This document shows, piece by piece, positions 8,747 to 17,294 of a stretch of 64,000 nt of DNA. Positions within the stretch are counted from its first letter, which is position 1. Each line of letters begins with the position of its first letter. A program made the translations under genes and the position numbers. The notes below the pieces were generated by a model, which searched no databases, was not told where the DNA came from, and saw only the letters and a list, made by a program, of their open reading frames with translations. Source of the DNA: UBA2357 sp002344625. Its GTDB lineage: Bacteria > Pseudomonadota > Gammaproteobacteria > Burkholderiales > Rhodocyclaceae. Location of the stretch: the NCBI GenBank assembly GCA_937995335.1, contig CALKIH010000010.1, positions 33,013 to 97,012 of the forward strand. The letters are read 5' to 3'.

Positions 8747-9734
8747 TCTGGTGTTTTCCGTACCCGAGAAGTTCGCCACCGGCCTGCTGGATGGCAGTAT
8801 CGTTCGGTACGGTACGCTTCTCAAAGATGCCGGAACAGGTCGAATCCTCGCACATGTGCAGGAAACCGGCTTGGCACAGCAACTCCTGAGCAACATCGGC
8901 ATTCATTCGTTCACACCTTGGGGCGCGGTGGCCTCGGTCGCCAATCTCGCCACGTCCGGTTACGCAAGCGCTCAGATTCATCAACTCAGGGGCATGCTCG
9001 AAACCATGCAGGTCCTGCAGTTCGCCAACGTAGGGATGGCGGCAGTGGGCCTGGGCGTCAGCGCCGTTGGTTTTGCCGTCATCAACCGCCGGCTCAACGG
9101 CTTGAAGAATGACGTCGAGCAATTCTCCACCCGCGTGGAGCATCACTTCCAGGAGCTCAAGGACACGCACTGGCGCCAGCGTTTCAGCAGCATTCAGGTT
9201 TGTGTGGGCCGCGCGGACCGTGCTTTCCAGCTATCCGAACCCAAAGCCGAGTGGATCAGGATAGAGGCCAAGCTCGACGAAGAAAGCGGCTACCTCGCCC
9301 ATTCGATACAAGACCATCTTGGACGCAGCCATTTCGACGTCGACTGGTTCAAGCAACTCACCACCTCCTTGATTCTGTGCGACGCTGTCCGCCTCAGGTG
9401 TCTCGTGCAAGCGGACGAACTCAAGCTTGCCCGCAGCACGGCCAGCGCGGTGGGTAAGAACTATACCGAGATGTTCGATTCGATCTCCGCAATCCAGCTT
9501 GCAGACAAGATCACACGTTCGTGCAAAGACCAGGACCAGGATGAACTCAGTCTCTTCCGCAAGCATCGGCAGCATGCGCAACTGATCACGGACGACTTGC
9601 AGGAGGTCACCGACGCGGCCATCAGCAAGTCCCTGCTGATCGAGCATCTGATCGAAAGCAAGGTAAGCGGCAGCCGCTATCTGTCAGATATTGCCGAACA
9701 TCGTCAGCATCCGATCGTTTTGTTGACTACCTGA
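8736..9734 (+). CDS. Uncharacterised protein with central hydrophobic segment (second of a pair)
   Basis: 332 aa, starting at ATG 8736 inside the end of the preceding gene. Residues ~1-45 form a compact N-terminal module (VFSVPEKFATGLLDGSIVRYG, then GTGRILAHVQETG). Residues ~55-115 are Ala/Gly/Val-rich and hydrophobic (PWGAVASVANLATSGYAS, NVGMAAVGLGVSAVGFAVI). The remaining ~215 residues are charged, predicted all-helical and without a recognisable catalytic motif. I cannot assign a family. The coupling to another hydrophobic-hairpin protein, lower GC and isolation between housekeeping genes fit a horizontally acquired two-component module, for example defence, stress or membrane remodelling. 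That is inference only. Confidence 0.7.
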   Translation: MLHDLVFSVPEKFATGLLDGSIVRYGTLLKDAGTGRILAHVQETGLAQQLLSNIGIHSFTPWGAVASVANLATSGYASAQIHQLRGMLETMQVLQFANVGMAAVGLGVSAVGFAVINRRLNGLKNDVEQFSTRVEHHFQELKDTHWRQRFSSIQVCVGRADRAFQLSEPKAEWIRIEAKLDEESGYLAHSIQDHLGRSHFDVDWFKQLTTSLILCDAVRLRCLVQADELKLARSTASAVGKNYTEMFDSISAIQLADKITRSCKDQDQDELSLFRKHRQHAQLITDDLQEVTDAAISKSLLIEHLIESKVSGSRYLSDIAEHRQHPIVLLTT

Positions 9735-9990
9735 ACGAATCCCCCGGCATCGCAGGGACGGTCCGAAATCCGCCCCACAGGTCGGCGGAACGATGTTGAA
9801 GTGCCGTTTCGCCATTCCGCTCGCAGCCTCCGCATCCATTCACCCAGGATCGGTCCGCCCCCCGTCTAGCAGGTGCGACATGAATACCGGGTGAACGCAT
9901 GCTTCAGCACGGGTTCAGGCCCGTGCGCCGATCATGCACGCACGCCTCCCCTGTTGGGAGTTGCGATCAACCCTGTCAGGAGTACCCCTC

Positions 9991-10344
9991 ATGCGCACCC
10001 CGATCATCACCGCCATCCTTGCCACCGCCGCCATCGCTGCCGCCGGACTGGGCAGTACGGCCCTGTTCATGTCTTCCGCAGCGGCCCAGGGCAACCCTGC
10101 GCCGGCTTCCGGCGCGACCGCGGAACTGAGCACCGTGCAGATTCTCCAGCGCCTCGAAGCTGCGGGCTATACCGCCATCGACGAAGTCGAGCGCGAACGC
10201 GACGAATTCGAAGTGAAGGCCACCGACCCGCAGGGCCGCCGGGTCGAATTGAAGATCGATCCGGTGAACGCGCAAGTGCTGAAGACCGAGTTCAAGCACG
10301 ACCGGCGCAGCCGCGATGCCCAAGGCAGCGCGCCGCAGCGCTGA
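9991..10344 (+). CDS. PepSY-domain periplasmic protein
   Basis: 117 aa. CAGGAGT is positioned seven bases before ATG 9991. A signal peptide spans about residues 1-33, ending SSAAAQG. The mature part carries one PepSY-like domain (STVQILQRLEAAGYTAIDEVERERDEFEVKAT, then DPQGRRVELKIDPVNAQVL). PepSY proteins are small secreted modulators, often of peptidases or sensor kinases. No kinase or peptidase gene is adjacent, so the partner is unknown. It converges on the 2OG-Fe(II) oxygenase gene, 21 bp away, with no clear terminator between. Confidence 0.8.
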   Translation: MRTPIITAILATAAIAAAGLGSTALFMSSAAAQGNPAPASGATAELSTVQILQRLEAAGYTAIDEVERERDEFEVKATDPQGRRVELKIDPVNAQVLKTEFKHDRRSRDAQGSAPQR

Positions 10345-10365
10345 ACCCGGCGCGCCCCTTTCCGT

Positions 10366-11397
10366 TCAATAGCCGGCGGGCGTCGGGTCGGTCAGCGTAT
10401 GGACGTCGGCGTAGTAGCGCGCGGCGACGTCGGGATGCGAACGCAGGCGCCCTTTCAGCAGGTTCTCGCCGGCGTCGTGGAAGAGCGGATTGTGCGGGTC
10501 GGTTTCCGGCCCGGTGGCTTCGGCGGCAAGCGCGGGCGGCAGCTCGAGCAGCGGGATGGTCGCCCCCAGGCGCGGACCGGGAAAGAACGCCACCGACAGC
10601 CGCTCCACGCCCGCGGGCGGGGTCACGACCCGATGCACCGTCGCCCGCAGGTAGCCGTTCGAGGCCAGCTCCAGCGATTCGCCGATATTGACGATGAACG
10701 TGCGCGGCAGCGGCGGCGCGTCGATCCAGGCACCGTCGCGCTCGACCTGCAGGCCTTTCTCCTTCTCGACCAGCAGCAGGGTCAGAAAGGCGCTGTCCTT
10801 GTGCGGCCCGACTCCCTGGTCGGACGAGGTCGCATCGCGCCCGGGATAACGGATGATCTTGAGCTGCTGAACCGGATCGGGCCAAAAGCTCGCATCGAAG
10901 ATGCCCTCCGGCTGCCCCAGCGCCGCGGCGAAGGTGCGCAGCAGGCGCAGGGTGATCGCCATGCACGCGCGCTGCCACGCCTCGATCACCGGCCGCAGCG
11001 AGGGCAGGTCGTCCGGCCACTGGTTGGGGCCTTCCAGGCGCAGCCATGCGGGCGTCACCGCACCCGCGTCGGCACTCGGCCGCACGGCCGGCCGCTCCGC
11101 GCCGAAGTCGACCTGTTCGCGCCAGTCCGCCCGGCCCCGGGTGATCTCGCGGCCGGCGCGGGTGTAGCCGCGGAAATGCGGGGAGTGGATCATTTCGATC
11201 GCCAGCTTGCGCGCCTCGGGCAGGGCGAAGAAGGCGCGCGACTGCTCGAACACCGCATCGATCAGACGGTCGGGCACCCCATGCCCGGTCAGGTAGAAGA
11301 AGCCCACGCTGCGCGCCGCGTCGCGCAGTTCGCGCAGAAACCCGTCGCGATCATGGTCGAGGCGAGTCAGGTCGAGCAAAGGCAGGGAATGCGCCAT
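10366..11397 (-). CDS. 2-oxoglutarate/Fe(II) oxygenase, isopenicillin N synthase-like
   Basis: 343 aa. It has the DIOX_N region at the start (LPLLDLTRL, SVGFFYLTGHGVP) and a C-terminal double-stranded beta-helix core. The iron ligands are visible as H-x-D in GPHKDSAFLTLL and a distal H in ATVHRVVTP, with the 2-oxoglutarate-binding R-x-S in ERLSVAFF. The ATG at 11397 starts 10 bp after the metY stop, so it is probably co-transcribed with metY. Proteins of this group oxidise diverse small molecules; linkage to sulfur amino-acid genes suggests a sulfur compound, but the substrate is unknown. Confidence 0.82.
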   Translation of the reverse strand: MAHSLPLLDLTRLDHDRDGFLRELRDAARSVGFFYLTGHGVPDRLIDAVFEQSRAFFALPEARKLAIEMIHSPHFRGYTRAGREITRGRADWREQVDFGAERPAVRPSADAGAVTPAWLRLEGPNQWPDDLPSLRPVIEAWQRACMAITLRLLRTFAAALGQPEGIFDASFWPDPVQQLKIIRYPGRDATSSDQGVGPHKDSAFLTLLLVEKEKGLQVERDGAWIDAPPLPRTFIVNIGESLELASNGYLRATVHRVVTPPAGVERLSVAFFPGPRLGATIPLLELPPALAAEATGPETDPHNPLFHDAGENLLKGRLRSHPDVAARYYADVHTLTDPTPAGY

Positions 11398-11407
11398 CGT
11401 GCCTCCG

Positions 11408-12682
11408 TCACGCCTGGGCCAGCGCCTGTTCCAGATCGGCGAGCAGATCGTCGATGTGTTCGATGCCGAGCGACAGCCGCACCGTCTCGTCGGTGACGCC
11501 GGCGGCGCGCTGCTCGTCGGGCGAGAGCTGGCGATGGGTCGTCGACGCCGGGTGGCACGCCAGCGACTTGGCATCGCCGATGTTGACCAGGCGGGTAAAC
11601 AACTGCAATGCATCCTGGAAACGCACGCCGGCCTCTAGCCCGCCCTTCAGTCCGAAGGTCAGGATGCCGGACGGGCGGCCGCCCAGATACTTTTGCGCCA
11701 GCGCATGGTCCGCATGCCCGGGCAGCCCGGCGTAATTGACCCACTCGACTTTCTCGTGCCCCTCGAGATACTGCGCAACGCTCAGCGCGTTGGCGGTGAT
11801 CCGGTCGAGGCGCAGCGCCAGCGTTTCGATCCCCTGCAGGATCAGGAAGGCATTGAACGGCGAAATCGCGGCGCCGGTATTGCGCAAGGGCACCAGCCGC
11901 GCGCGGCCGATGTAGGCCGCCTCCGCCAGTGCCTCGGTGAATACCACGCCGTGGTACGACACATCGGGCGACGACAGCCGCCAGAAGCGCTTGCGGTGGG
12001 TCGCCCACGGAAACCTGCCGGAATCGACGATCACCCCGCCGATCGAATTGCCGTGGCCGCCCAGGTACTTGGTCAGCGAATGCACGACGATGTCGGCGCC
12101 GTGCTCGAACGGGCGCAGCAGGTAGGGCGTCGCGACGGTGTTGTCGACGATCAGCGGTATGCCGTGTCGATGGGCGATGTCGGCGAGCCTTTCGATGTCG
12201 GTGATGTTGCCGAGCGGGTTGCCGATGGTTTCGGCGTAGATCGCCTTGGTCTGCTCGTCGATCAGCGCCTCGAACGAAGCGGGGTCGCGCGCGTCGGCGA
12301 AGCGCGCCCGGATCCCGAGCTGCGGCAGCGTATGGGCGAACAGGTTGTAGGTGCCGCCATAGAGCGTCGCGGCCGACACGATGTTGTCGCCGGCCTCGGC
12401 GATGGTCAGCAGCGCATAGGTGACGGCGGCCTGGCCGGATGCGAGCGCGAGCGCCCCGACTCCGCCTTCGAGCTCGGCGACCCGCCGTTCGAGCACGTCC
12501 TGGGTCGGATTGTGCACGCGGGTGTAGATGTGCCCTTCGGGAATCTTGAGGTCGAACAGGTCCGCGCCGTGCTGGGTGTCGTCGAACGCATACGAGGTGG
12601 TCTGGTAGATCGGCACCGCGACGGCCTTGGTGGTCGGGTCGGGGGTGTAGCCGCCATGCACGGCGATCGTCTCGATTTTCAT
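11408..12682 (-). CDS. metY: O-acetylhomoserine aminocarboxypropyltransferase (MetY)
   Basis: 424 aa, typical of MetY rather than the shorter MetB/MetZ. It is a fold-type I PLP enzyme; the Schiff-base lysine is K205 in HSLTKYLGGHG. Other family motifs are VPIYQTTSY, GDNIVSAATLYGGTYNLF and ETIGNPLGNITD. It makes homocysteine or methionine precursors from O-acetylhomoserine and sulfide or methanethiol. ATG 12682 has AGGA at correct spacing. The upstream region holds a perfect 7-bp inverted repeat (12774-12796), a likely operator. It may form an operon with the 2OG oxygenase behind it. Confidence 0.93.
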   Translation of the reverse strand: MKIETIAVHGGYTPDPTTKAVAVPIYQTTSYAFDDTQHGADLFDLKIPEGHIYTRVHNPTQDVLERRVAELEGGVGALALASGQAAVTYALLTIAEAGDNIVSAATLYGGTYNLFAHTLPQLGIRARFADARDPASFEALIDEQTKAIYAETIGNPLGNITDIERLADIAHRHGIPLIVDNTVATPYLLRPFEHGADIVVHSLTKYLGGHGNSIGGVIVDSGRFPWATHRKRFWRLSSPDVSYHGVVFTEALAEAAYIGRARLVPLRNTGAAISPFNAFLILQGIETLALRLDRITANALSVAQYLEGHEKVEWVNYAGLPGHADHALAQKYLGGRPSGILTFGLKGGLEAGVRFQDALQLFTRLVNIGDAKSLACHPASTTHRQLSPDEQRAAGVTDETVRLSLGIEHIDDLLADLEQALAQA

Positions 12683-12773
12683 GTCATGTCCTGAGGCGTG
12701 GCGCGGCGGCTCGGAAGCCCCGGCGCGGGTGGAATGGTCGAAACCCATTCTAGGTAGGCGCGGCAGCGTGCCA

Positions 12774-12796
12774 AACCAATCAATTCAGCATTGGTT
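12774..12796. promoter_or_regulatory. Inverted repeat AACCAAT-N9-ATTGGTT upstream of metY
   Basis: Perfect 7-bp arms separated by 9 bp, in an AT-rich patch about 90 bp before the metY start. The left part, AACCAATCAATTCAG, recurs exactly at 42451-42465 (complement) before the Dpp-type operon. The 10-bp core AACCAATCAA also recurs at 16043 and 45825-45835 (complement). The arrangement fits a dimeric regulator such as a LysR-type sulfur regulator; the protein is not identified. Confidence 0.55.
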
Positions 12797-12847
12797 CTAC
12801 CCATCGTTAATATGCGCGCCGGCCGGCATGGGCGGCCTGGACGCGGC

Positions 12848-13594
12848 TCACCCCTGCGCGCCGGCGAACGGCGAGCGGATGTCTGACAGGAACTGGCGCG
12901 CACGCGGATGCTGCGGGTTGTTGAAGAAAGTGTCCGGAGTGGCGCGCTCGAGCACCTTGCCTTCATCCATGAAGATCACCCGGTCGGCGACCTCGCGCGC
13001 GAAACCCATCTCGTGGGTGACGCACACCATGGTCATGCCGTCGCGCGCGAGATCGCGCATCACCGCCAGCACTTCGCCGACCATCTCGGGGTCGAGCGCG
13101 CTGGTCGGCTCGTCGAACAGCATCAGCGGCGGCTGCATCGCGAGCGCGCGCGCGATCGCAACGCGCTGTTGCTGTCCGCCCGACAGCTCGGATGGATAGG
13201 CATGCGCCTTGTGCGCCAGCCCTACCCGCTCGAGCAGCGCCAGCGCGCGCTCGCGCGCCTCGGCCGGCTTGAGGCCGCGCAGCCGGATCGGCGCGAGCGT
13301 GCAGTTGCCCAGCACGTCGAGGTGCGGAAACAGGTTGAACTGCTGGAACACGAAGCCGATGCGCGAGCGGAAGGCGTTGATGTCCAGCCCGCGGCGATGG
13401 ATGTCGTGGCGGTCGATCAGGATCCGCCCCGACTGGATCGGCTCGAGGCGGTTGAGCGTGCGGATCAGCGTCGACTTGCCCGAACCGGACGGGCCGCACA
13501 CCACCACCACCTCGCCCTTGGCGACCGTCTCGCTGATATCCACCAGCGCATGGTAGGCGCCAAACCATTTATTGACTTTGTCGATCTCGATCAT
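12848..13594 (-). CDS. Polar amino-acid ABC transporter ATP-binding protein
   Basis: 248 aa, the canonical GlnQ/HisP/ArtP/TcyN length. Walker A is GPSGSGKST, the signature LSGGQQQRVAIARAL and Walker B LMLFDEPTSALDPEMVGEVL. The ATG at 13594 overlaps the stop of the upstream permease as ATGA. It energises import with the two permeases and the receptor encoded upstream (14981-15921). Placement next to metY suggests a sulfur amino acid such as cystine, but GlnQ-family ATPases do not reveal substrate. Confidence 0.93.
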   Translation of the reverse strand: MIEIDKVNKWFGAYHALVDISETVAKGEVVVVCGPSGSGKSTLIRTLNRLEPIQSGRILIDRHDIHRRGLDINAFRSRIGFVFQQFNLFPHLDVLGNCTLAPIRLRGLKPAEARERALALLERVGLAHKAHAYPSELSGGQQQRVAIARALAMQPPLMLFDEPTSALDPEMVGEVLAVMRDLARDGMTMVCVTHEMGFAREVADRVIFMDEGKVLERATPDTFFNNPQHPRARQFLSDIRSPFAGAQG

Positions 13595-14289
13595 GCTGCA
13601 GCCCTGCTCGGCGTGCCGCGGTTCAGGCGCCGGTCCAGCCAGTAGGCGAAGCGCGACAGGCCGAAGCACAGGGTGAAATAAGTCAGGCCGAGGATCAGAT
13701 AGACCTGCATCGGCATCGTGAACACCTGGGTGTTGATCTGGGCCGCGATGAACGAGACTTCGGTCAGGCCGATGATGTAGCCGAGCGAGGTTTCCTTGAT
13801 CGTCGACACGAACTGGTTGACCAGCGACGGCAGCATGTGGCGCAGCGCCTGCGGCAGGACCACCAGGCGCATCGCCGCGATCCAGCTCAAACCCAGCGAA
13901 CGCGCGCACTCCATCTGCCCCGCCGGCAGCGACTTGATCCCGGCGCGGACGATCTCGGCGAGATAGACCGCGTCGAACACCACCAGCGCGATCAGCATCG
14001 TGGTGAATTGATCGCTCTTGTGGCCGGTGAGCGCCGGCAGCGAAAAATAGGCCCAGAACACCACCATCAGCAGCGGCGTGCCGCGCACCACGAAGATCAC
14101 GGCGGTGACCGGCAGGCGCAGCGCCGCGAACGGGCTCACGCGCGCGATGCCCAGCAACAGCCCCAGCGGCAGCGCGAGGATCAGGCCGAGCGAAGCCAGG
14201 ATCAGGGTCAGCGACAGGCCGCCCAGGGGGCCGTTGGGGTACTGCCCGATCAGGAAGAAAACCCAGTAATCGTCGATCAGCTCGATCAT
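13591..14289 (-). CDS. Polar amino-acid ABC transporter permease (second)
   Basis: 232 aa inner-membrane permease of the HisM/GlnP family. It has the typical FVVRGTPLLMVVFW motif and the coupling motif ARSLGLSWIAAMRLVVLPQALRHMLPS. Its start ATG overlaps the upstream permease stop (ATGA at 14286-14289) and its own stop overlaps the ATPase start, so the three cytoplasmic-side genes are translationally coupled. The longer frame reaching 15021 is an overlap with the neighbouring permease, not a fusion. Confidence 0.92.
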   Translation of the reverse strand: MIELIDDYWVFFLIGQYPNGPLGGLSLTLILASLGLILALPLGLLLGIARVSPFAALRLPVTAVIFVVRGTPLLMVVFWAYFSLPALTGHKSDQFTTMLIALVVFDAVYLAEIVRAGIKSLPAGQMECARSLGLSWIAAMRLVVLPQALRHMLPSLVNQFVSTIKETSLGYIIGLTEVSFIAAQINTQVFTMPMQVYLILGLTYFTLCFGLSRFAYWLDRRLNRGTPSRAAA

Positions 14290-14981
14290 GCCGACCTCAC
14301 CGGATAGCGGCGCTGGTACCAGATTGCAACCCCGGTGATCAACAGCGACACGCTCAGGTAGGCGGCCGTGGCGAACACGAAGGCCTCGAAGCTGCGAAAG
14401 GTCGAGGATTCGACCTGGGCGGCCTGGTACATCAGCTCGCTCACGCCGATCACGGTCGCGATGCTGGTGCCCTTCCACAGGTTGAGCGTCTGCGACAGCA
14501 GCGGCGGCACCGTCACCCGCAGCGCCTGCGGCAGGACCACCAGCCGCATCGTCGCGAGGAATCCGAAGCCCAGCGCCCGGCCGGCTTCGAACTGCACCGG
14601 CGGCACCGAGCGGATGCCGCTGCGGATGTCTTCCGACATGTACGCGGAGGTATACAGCGTCAATGCGATCACGGCGCTGATCGCCTCGATGTTCAGCTGG
14701 TACAGCCACTGCTTCACGCTCTCGGGATACAGCTCGGGCGCGCCGAAGTACCAGAACAGCATGTGCGCGAGCAGCGGCACGTTGCGGATCGACTCGACAT
14801 AGGCGAAGCCGAACCAGCGCAGGGCGCGCACCGGCGCGAGCCGCAACAGCGCGACCAGCGTCGCGAGCGGCAGTGACAGCACGAACGTGACCGCCAGCAG
14901 TTGCAGCGACAGTTTCAGGCCGCTGACCAGCAGGTCGTGGTATTGGCCGGCAAGAACGAGGGAAAGATCGAATTCGGGCAT
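14286..14981 (-). CDS. Polar amino-acid ABC transporter permease (first)
   Basis: 231 aa, HisQ/GltJ-like. It has VESIRNVPLLAHMLFWYFG and the coupling loop GRALGFGFLATMRLVVLPQALRVTVPP. ATG 14981 (MPEFDLSL) is preferred to the in-frame ATG at 15014 because the shorter start matches family N-termini. It pairs with the next permease to form the heterodimeric channel. The receptor gene ends 106 bp upstream. Confidence 0.9.
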   Translation of the reverse strand: MPEFDLSLVLAGQYHDLLVSGLKLSLQLLAVTFVLSLPLATLVALLRLAPVRALRWFGFAYVESIRNVPLLAHMLFWYFGAPELYPESVKQWLYQLNIEAISAVIALTLYTSAYMSEDIRSGIRSVPPVQFEAGRALGFGFLATMRLVVLPQALRVTVPPLLSQTLNLWKGTSIATVIGVSELMYQAAQVESSTFRSFEAFVFATAAYLSVSLLITGVAIWYQRRYPVRSA

Positions 14982-15087
14982 GCAGGATCGACGTGCTGCC
15001 CGGGCGGGCAGCATCCGTCACGGGTTGGAATCACGGCCTCGAAGCCAGGCGGCCCCGGCGCGGGTATGAGGCCGTGGCGCGTTTCGA

Positions 15088-15921
15088 TCAGCCGTCGATC
15101 TTGTCCGAATCGATCTTGAAATCGCGCGACTGGAACTGCAGGCGGGTGTCCGGGCCGTACCACTTGAAGAACAGCTTCTCGGCCTCGCCCGAAGCTTCGA
15201 GCTCGCGCAACACGCCGTCGACCGCCGCCTTGAGGTTGGCTTCGCCCTTCTTGATGCCGAGCGCTAGCGGCTCGACGCTGATGTTCTGCGGCAGGATCTG
15301 GTAGTTCTTCCTGGCGTCGCCGAGCTTGGCATGGTCGTTCAGCAGGCTCGCCTCGTCGTTCACATAGCCCACGCCCTTGCCCTGCTGCAACGCGAGAAAC
15401 GCCTGCTGGGTGGTCTCGAAGGTCACCACGTCGACGTTCGGCACGGCCTTGCGGATGTTCGGCTCCTGGGTGCCACCCTTGACCGTCAGCACCTTCTTGC
15501 CGGCGAGATCGGCCACATCGTTGATGCCGCTATCCTTCTTCACCAAAACCTTCTGCCCGGTCACGAAGGTCGTGAGCGAAAAATCGACCTGCGCTTCGCG
15601 CTCCTTGTTGTGGGTGAGCGACGCGGCCAGCAGATCGACCCGCCCCTGCTGCACCTCTGGAATCCGCGCCGCCACCGCGAGCTGCTTGAACACCGGCTTG
15701 ACCCCGAGCTTGTCGGCGATGGCCTTGGCGATATCGACTTCGTAGCCGACGATCTCGCGCGTCTTGGGGTCGACGAAACTGTTCGGTTCGTCGGTGCCGA
15801 GCACGCCGACGACGATTTCTCCCTTGCTCTTGATGTCGGCCAGGAGGTCGGCATACGCACTGGAGGCCGCCAGACCGATTACGCCGGCGGTGATGAAGGA
15901 CAGCAGGGAACGGATACGCAT
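15088..15921 (-). CDS. Amino-acid ABC transporter periplasmic binding protein
   Basis: 277 aa with a signal peptide of about 24 residues ending SSAYA. It is a SBP_bac_3 protein: GEIVVGVLGTDEPNSFVDP, GYEVDIAKAIADKLGV, VDLLAASLTHNKERE..VDFS and KKVLTVKGGTQEPNIRK. It is the receptor of the ABC importer encoded just downstream, with the amino-acid carboxylate-binding region expected of this family. With metY 2.4 kb away, cystine, cysteine or another sulfur amino acid is a reasonable guess. It is transcribed divergently from the sulfonate-type importer starting at 16263. Confidence 0.9.
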   Translation of the reverse strand: MRIRSLLSFITAGVIGLAASSAYADLLADIKSKGEIVVGVLGTDEPNSFVDPKTREIVGYEVDIAKAIADKLGVKPVFKQLAVAARIPEVQQGRVDLLAASLTHNKEREAQVDFSLTTFVTGQKVLVKKDSGINDVADLAGKKVLTVKGGTQEPNIRKAVPNVDVVTFETTQQAFLALQQGKGVGYVNDEASLLNDHAKLGDARKNYQILPQNISVEPLALGIKKGEANLKAAVDGVLRELEASGEAEKLFFKWYGPDTRLQFQSRDFKIDSDKIDG

Positions 15922-16262
15922 GGAAAATCTCCTTCGGGCTTGTGATCATCGATCGAGTCGGTGCCCCGGTGGCCGCGAGAACGCGGACCCGGGCCGGCCG
16001 ATTCAGTGGGAGGCGAGCCTATCCGGGCCGCGCCCCGGCCGGAACCAATCAATACGTATAAGCAAGCCTGTTTTCGTTCTAATCCCGCCTCGCGACATCC
16101 GTCGCGAACCGCAAGCCGCGCGCCGCCTCGCATCCGGGCACCTCCGCGCCGCACTCAGCAGGCGCGCTGATAACAATCGCAGCAATGCATATTGGATCGC
16201 CGGTCCGGCCCGTACCTAGAATCTGGCCTCGCTCACGCTTGCCCTCAAAGGACCAACCGATC
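15922..16262. promoter_or_regulatory. Divergent promoter region with AACCAATCAAT motif
   Basis: 341 bp between the (-) amino-acid importer and the (+) sulfonate importer. An AT-rich patch at 16041-16080 contains AACCAATCAAT at 16043-16053, the same core as before metY. A second AT-rich patch at 16170-16196 contains AACAATCGCAGCAATGCATATTGG. Both are plausible regulator or RNA polymerase sites for the two divergent operons. No terminator was seen. Confidence 0.5.
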
Positions 16263-17291
16263 ATGAAACCCCAACCAAGACCCGGAAGATTCAAACGCCT
16301 GCTGACCGTGCTGGGTGTCGCGGCCACCCTGACCACCACGGCGATCGCGACGCCGGCACAGGCCGAGGGCAAGATTCGCATTGCGGAGCAGTTCGGCATC
16401 GTCTACCTGCTGCTGAACGTGGTCCGCGACCAGAACCTGATCGAGAAGCACGGCAAGGCGCAGGGCGTCGACATCGACGTCGAGTGGACGCGCCTGTCGG
16501 GCGGCTCGGCGATCAACGACGCGCTGCTGTCGGGAAACATCGACATCGCGGGCGCCGGGATCGGGCCGCTGCTCACCATATGGGACCGCACCCACGGCAA
16601 GCAGAACGTCCGCGGGGTCGCATCGCTGGGCGAGTTCCCCTACTACCTGGTCAGCAACAACCCGAATGTGCACAGCATCGAGGACTTCACCGACAAGGAC
16701 CGGATCGCGCTGCCGGCGGTCGGCGTTTCGGTGCAGGCCCGCTTCCTGCAATTCGCGGCCGCCAAGCGCTGGGGCGCGGACCAGTATGACCGCCTCGACA
16801 AATACACCGTCGCCCTGCCCCACCCCGACGCCACCACCGCCATCATCGCCGGCGGCACCGAACTGACCGGGCACTTTTCGAACCCGCCCTTCCAGTACCA
16901 GGCGCTCGAAAACCCCAACGTGCGGGTGGTGCTGAAATCCTACGACGTGCTCGGACCGAACTCGCCGACGCTGTTGTATGCCACCGAGAAGTTCCGCGCC
17001 GACAATCCCAAGACCTATGCGGCGTTCCAGGCCGCGCTCGGCGAGGCGGCGGACTTCATCGCCGCCAACAAGGCCGAGGCCGCCGACATCTACATCCGCG
17101 TGACCGGCGCGAAGATCGATCGCGGCTTTCTGCTGCAGATCCTCGAAAACCCCGAGATCCGCTTCACGGTGGCCCCGCGCAACACCTTCGCGCTGGCCGA
17201 GTTCATTCACCGCGTGGGCGCCATCAAGAACAAGCCGGCCTCGTGGAAGGACTACTTCTTCGACGATGCCATCACCGCGACCGGCAGCTGA
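16263..17291 (+). CDS. TauA/SsuA-type ABC substrate-binding protein
   Basis: 342 aa. A signal peptide ends at about residue 34 (TPAQA). The mature protein is of the NMT1/TauA/SsuA type: GKIRIAEQFGIVYLLLNVVRDQNLIEKHGKAQG, GNIDIAGAGIGPLLTIWD and FPYYLVSNNPNVHSIEDF. ATG 16263 is preceded by an AAAGGA-containing stretch. It begins an operon with ATPase, permease, an Asp/Glu racemase-like protein and a CuyA-like lyase. The ligand is therefore probably a small sulfonate such as cysteate (inference from neighbours). Confidence 0.88.
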   Translation: MKPQPRPGRFKRLLTVLGVAATLTTTAIATPAQAEGKIRIAEQFGIVYLLLNVVRDQNLIEKHGKAQGVDIDVEWTRLSGGSAINDALLSGNIDIAGAGIGPLLTIWDRTHGKQNVRGVASLGEFPYYLVSNNPNVHSIEDFTDKDRIALPAVGVSVQARFLQFAAAKRWGADQYDRLDKYTVALPHPDATTAIIAGGTELTGHFSNPPFQYQALENPNVRVVLKSYDVLGPNSPTLLYATEKFRADNPKTYAAFQAALGEAADFIAANKAEAADIYIRVTGAKIDRGFLLQILENPEIRFTVAPRNTFALAEFIHRVGAIKNKPASWKDYFFDDAITATGS

Positions 17292-17294
17292 AGC

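Noticed and set aside
13591..15021. A 476-codon frame across both amino-acid permeases.
   Set aside because: The two permeases are separate genes with an ATGA overlap; the long frame is partly a shadow.
16222..16240. TGGCCTCGCTCACGC resembling a sigma54 box before the TauA-type gene at 16263.
   Set aside because: GG and GC are correctly spaced, but the TT of the -12 element and the CAC of the -24 element are missing, so it is much weaker than the msuE promoter.
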